A DNA stretch of 6,863 nucleotides from JBDTCS01 sp039923455 (GTDB lineage Bacteria > Bacteroidota > Ignavibacteria > Palsa-1295). Below are positions 4,405 to 6,863 of the stretch, one piece after another. Positions within the stretch are counted from its first letter, which is position 1, and each line of letters begins with the position of its first letter. The notes below the pieces were generated by a model that made no database searches, was not told the DNA's origin, and saw nothing but the letters and a program-made list of their open reading frames with translations. The stretch covers positions 1-6,863 of the forward strand of contig JBDTCS010000251.1 in the NCBI GenBank assembly GCA_039923455.1, given 5' to 3'. The position numbers and the translations under genes are program-made.

Positions 4405-6863
4405 TCAGCGCACGACAAGAATCTTTCGCGTTTCAACAAACTCTCGAGAACTGCAACGAAGGTACGATGCGCCGACCACTACCTGATCAAGATCAATACT
4501 GATGCGTGAATCGCCTGCAGTTGTTTCGAAGATTGTATTCCCGAGCAGATCAACAACTTCGTATCTGACGGGATAGAACGGCTTGCGAGATAGCTCCACA
4601 ACAAGCAGCCCGTGCGTAGGATTAGGCGCGATTCGGTCTATTCGAAGCGGCTGTGATCTGAGTGCAGATTGAATGAGAGAATCTGTGCACTGATAAATAT
4701 ATGCGAACGACGATCCAGTATCCGTTATGGTGGCTACGCACTCAGGCAGCTCTTGTTCAGGCGTATCAAAGTGAACATTACTGACTGTCAAGGGAGTCTT
4801 CGCGTTCTTGCTAAGAAAGACATCGAAAAACAGATCGCCAACTGTTCCGGTATCCATGACCGGCAAAAACGAGAACGATTGAATCATCACTCCATTAGTG
4901 ATAGTGCTGCCATCAAGTCTCAGTCCGGATCCAACAAATTTCTTAAACCCAAGAAGATCATCATCGTGCGTCAAATCGAAATGAAGCACCGAAATATTCT
5001 TTGGTTGATCGCCTAAGAGAGCAAGGTGAAATGTCGCCGAGGCTCCAGCAGTCGCACTATCAACCTTCGTAAGATCAAGACGAAGCTTGATCGGATAAAT
5101 TATTCCCGCTCCGAATCGCAAAGTCCGAACGCTCGCGGAATCGGCATCCGTGGAGAAGGTGAACGCTCCGTTGATCAGTAGCGGATGATTCGTCGTATCG
5201 ACTTTCAAATGCACCAACACTTTCATTGATTCACCAGGCGCAAGTCGCTGTGGGAATGCTGTTGTAGATGTATATGCAGGATTGTCGAATGAACCACGAA
5301 TGATTGTAATGGTATCGCAACCCAAATTTTTGAGAACCGTGAGCGTGTCCGACGATTGACAAAAAGATATCGTACCAAGAAAAAACGTATCTTGCTCGAC
5401 AGAGAGAATCTTTGCACCGCCGAGTCCCGAGCCGACAATCGTAATGGAAGTATCGTGACCCGGATCTGAACTACGCAGACCTCTCACGTGAAACGTGAGC
5501 AACCCAGAGACCTTGCCCTTTACCAACGGTTTGAACCTGACTTGAATCGGGCACGCGGAATCAGAACCGATAATTGTGTCTTGCGTGGGGCTAATAAGTG
5601 TAAAAGCCGGTGAACCAACAAAGCGGAAATTCGAAACGACTAAAGAATCACAGCCAACCAATTTTAATACCGACCCGAGCGTAGTATCGCCAACACAATA
5701 GGACAAGCTACCTGCATCCAGTGTAGCAGAACTCAATGAAATTCTGCCGGAATTACTGACACCATTCGCGCGAAGCAGAATGTCAAAGGAGTTGGTCAGA
5801 CCCTGCTGGCTGCTATGCAATGCAATCTGTCGATTCACTGTACCTACTGCAACAAGCGAAACCGCGACACCCAACTTTACGGAATCACCGGGAGCCAATC
5901 GAAGCGGTAATTTTAATCCAGCAAGCCTCACCTCTTTTCCCAGATCACCGGAAAGCGAGTCGATGGTTAGTGTATCGCAACCGGCATTGCGGAGTACGAT
6001 CGAAGTATCAAAGGCCCCGCAGATACTCACATCGCCGAGATCAAGAAAATAGGTGGATGCAAGTAATTGTGGAGGTTGTGGTGTCGCTATAACTTGAAGT
6101 GTAATCGTTGAATCGTACCGAGCACCAGCCGAATCATTACCGAGAATGCCTGTCAGATGTATATGGACAGTGTGGACACCAGGCACAAGATGCGGATTGA
6201 ACGCGATCTTGATTGAATCCGAACTTCCGACTGTAATGCTATCCGGAAGCATCGGTGCCTTAAGCAACTGAAAGTATTCGGTACTATCAATCGAAATCGA
6301 GGTTACTCGAATGGAATAGCAGCCGGCATTCGTCAGTGACACTTTGATTGAATCGCGACCGCAAGTAGAAATTTTCGTTGGCTGTTGAACTGCGACATCG
6401 AGAGGGCTACTCCCGAGTGATCCGTCGCCGCCATCCGTTGTCATCCAGAGATCCGTCGAGTCGCCAACAATGACAGTTCCACCCGAACACGTCGGGGGTA
6501 CTGAAAACCGCGAATCCTGAAATGAAGAAGGCCCACCGACCGGAATAAATGTCTTCCCTGCATCAGTTGTCCGCCATACTCCGGTGTTACTTGTCTTTGG
6601 TATTGCATCCACTCCGGACTGGACGTAGAATGTGCTCTGGAATCCTTTGACATCACCAGTTGAGCCAAAGTTATTGGGTAACCCAGCAACTCTTTGCCAG
6701 GTGTCACCGAAATCCTGAGTGGTGTAAATCGAGCCAGAGACTAAAGGCGGGTTATTCTCGTGCTCTGGACAAATATAAAAGTTGTTGTTGGACTCGTTGA
6801 AGTAAACACCCCAACTCTCCCGAATGGCGGTACTGCCAGCATTCCAAGTGGTACCGGCATCAT
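4405..6863 (-). CDS. Large T9SS-secreted protein with Asp-box, Ig-like and cohesin-like modules, 5' end missing
   Basis: A secreted or surface protein; 818 residues are visible and the N-terminus lies beyond the right edge. A GTG at 6612 can be read as a start, but the frame stays open through 6863 and continues the same repeat pattern, so it is not the true start. Numbering visible residues from the edge: Asp-box (BNR) motifs DAGTTW (1-6), DFGDTW (50-55) and TDAGKTF (99-105), with a degenerate TTDGG (141-145), suggest the end of a beta-propeller. Four Ig-like modules of the ASH / choice-of-anchor D kind follow (about 158-585), then a cohesin-like beta module (about 588-700). The C-terminus (about 741-818) has the APNPTHGLLVVEL start, VVDLLGN middle and hydrophobic KILVVR end of a T9SS type A sorting domain, which directs export through the outer membrane and is cleaved on anchoring. 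No catalytic site is evident; adhesion or matrix binding is a guess. Convergent with the permeases across 57 bp in which I see no strong terminator. Confidence 0.92.
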   Translation of the reverse strand, partial: DAGTTWNAGSTAIRESWGVYFNESNNNFYICPEHENNPPLVSGSIYTTQDFGDTWQRVAGLPNNFGSTGDVKGFQSTFYVQSGVDAIPKTSNTGVWRTTDAGKTFIPVGGPSSFQDSRFSVPPTCSGGTVIVGDSTDLWMTTDGGDGSLGSSPLDVAVQQPTKISTCGRDSIKVSLTNAGCYSIRVTSISIDSTEYFQLLKAPMLPDSITVGSSDSIKIAFNPHLVPGVHTVHIHLTGILGNDSAGARYDSTITLQVIATPQPPQLLASTYFLDLGDVSICGAFDTSIVLRNAGCDTLTIDSLSGDLGKEVRLAGLKLPLRLAPGDSVKLGVAVSLVAVGTVNRQIALHSSQQGLTNSFDILLRANGVSNSGRISLSSATLDAGSLSYCVGDTTLGSVLKLVGCDSLVVSNFRFVGSPAFTLISPTQDTIIGSDSACPIQVRFKPLVKGKVSGLLTFHVRGLRSSDPGHDTSITIVGSGLGGAKILSVEQDTFFLGTISFCQSSDTLTVLKNLGCDTITIIRGSFDNPAYTSTTAFPQRLAPGESMKVLVHLKVDTTNHPLLINGAFTFSTDADSASVRTLRFGAGIIYPIKLRLDLTKVDSATAGASATFHLALLGDQPKNISVLHFDLTHDDDLLGFKKFVGSGLRLDGSTITNGVMIQSFSFLPVMDTGTVGDLFFDVFLSKNAKTPLTVSNVHFDTPEQELPECVATITDTGSSFAYIYQCTDSLIQSALRSQPLRIDRIAPNPTHGLLVVELSRKPFYPVRYEVVDLLGNTIFETTAGDSRISIDLDQVVVGASYLRCSSREFVETRKILVVR
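4408..4641 (-). other. Type IX secretion C-terminal sorting domain (coding segment)
   Basis: This encodes residues about 741-818 of the visible protein. It has the type A layout: a PNP motif followed by alternating hydrophobics (APNPTHGLLVVEL), a central strand-turn YEVVDLLGN, then a Gly-containing strand (VVGASYLRC) and a final basic-hydrophobic strand ETRKILVVR ending at the stop. In known T9SS cargo this domain is recognised by the outer-membrane translocon and removed by the PorU sortase. It is the main basis for placing the organism in the FCB group. Confidence 0.88.
5107..6390 (-). repeat. Four Ig-like protein repeats with conserved Cys pairs
   Basis: Inside the T9SS cargo gene, four modules recur about every 110 residues. 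Each opens with a strand, a Cys, a strand with Asp/Ser, then Asn/Leu-x-Gly-Cys. The Cys pairs, numbered from the visible N-terminus, are C167/C181, C281/C295, C389/C404 and C501/C515. Shared cores include TNAGCYSI, RNAGCDTL, KLVGCDSL and KNLGCDTI. Later in modules 2 and 4 a LAPG(D/E)S turn recurs (322-327, 540-545). The spacing and the second-Cys context suggest one disulfide per module, as expected outside the cytoplasm. The disulfides are inferred. Confidence 0.8.

Noticed and set aside
1..6863. CRISPR array, tRNA/rRNA, transposase, phage or toxin-antitoxin genes
   Set aside because: No regularly spaced repeats of CRISPR type, no cloverleaf or rRNA motifs and no matching protein signatures were found on either strand.

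Overview
The window looks like a chromosomal piece from a bacterium of the Bacteroidota/Chlorobiota/Ignavibacteria/Kapabacteria (FCB) assemblage. The best evidence is a large secreted protein whose C-terminus reads as a type IX secretion system (T9SS) type A sorting domain, a system known only from this assemblage. Weak or absent Shine-Dalgarno sequences and a TAnnTTTG-type promoter candidate fit the same placement. A finer assignment (for example Kapabacteria or Ignavibacteria) is only a guess.

Layout. Positions 1-228 hold no convincing gene; this stretch contains two inverted, diverged copies of a ~35-bp module and small hairpins, and looks like a dispersed-repeat patch. Two minus-strand genes follow, read right to left: a signal-peptide-bearing, beta-rich envelope protein (1110-2063), then a lipoprotein (229-1023). 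They are probably co-transcribed, and I recognise neither. A 205-bp divergent intergenic region (2064-2268) carries a possible promoter and a 20-bp near-perfect palindrome. To its right, on the plus strand, are two membrane permeases of the dipeptide/oligopeptide/nickel ABC importer class, DppB-like (2269-3192) and DppC-like (3220-4347). They are separated by 27 nt and stay in the same reading frame. The second permease starts inside a 21-bp tandem repeat. A 57-bp convergent gap leads to a minus-strand gene (4405-6863) that runs off the right edge. It has Asp-box (BNR) repeats, four Ig-like modules each with a conserved Cys pair, a cohesin-like module and the T9SS tail.

How the genes fit together. 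The permease pair should form the membrane channel of a peptide-type importer, but no substrate-binding protein or ATPase is encoded here, so it must be completed from elsewhere. The lipoprotein/barrel-like pair and the T9SS cargo are envelope or surface proteins, and nothing in the sequence ties them functionally to the transporter. I see no RNA gene, CRISPR array, transposase, phage gene or obvious defence system. The most unusual signals are the repeat crossing the DppC-like start, the twice-occurring 12-bp palindrome, and the Cys-paired repeat architecture of the secreted protein.
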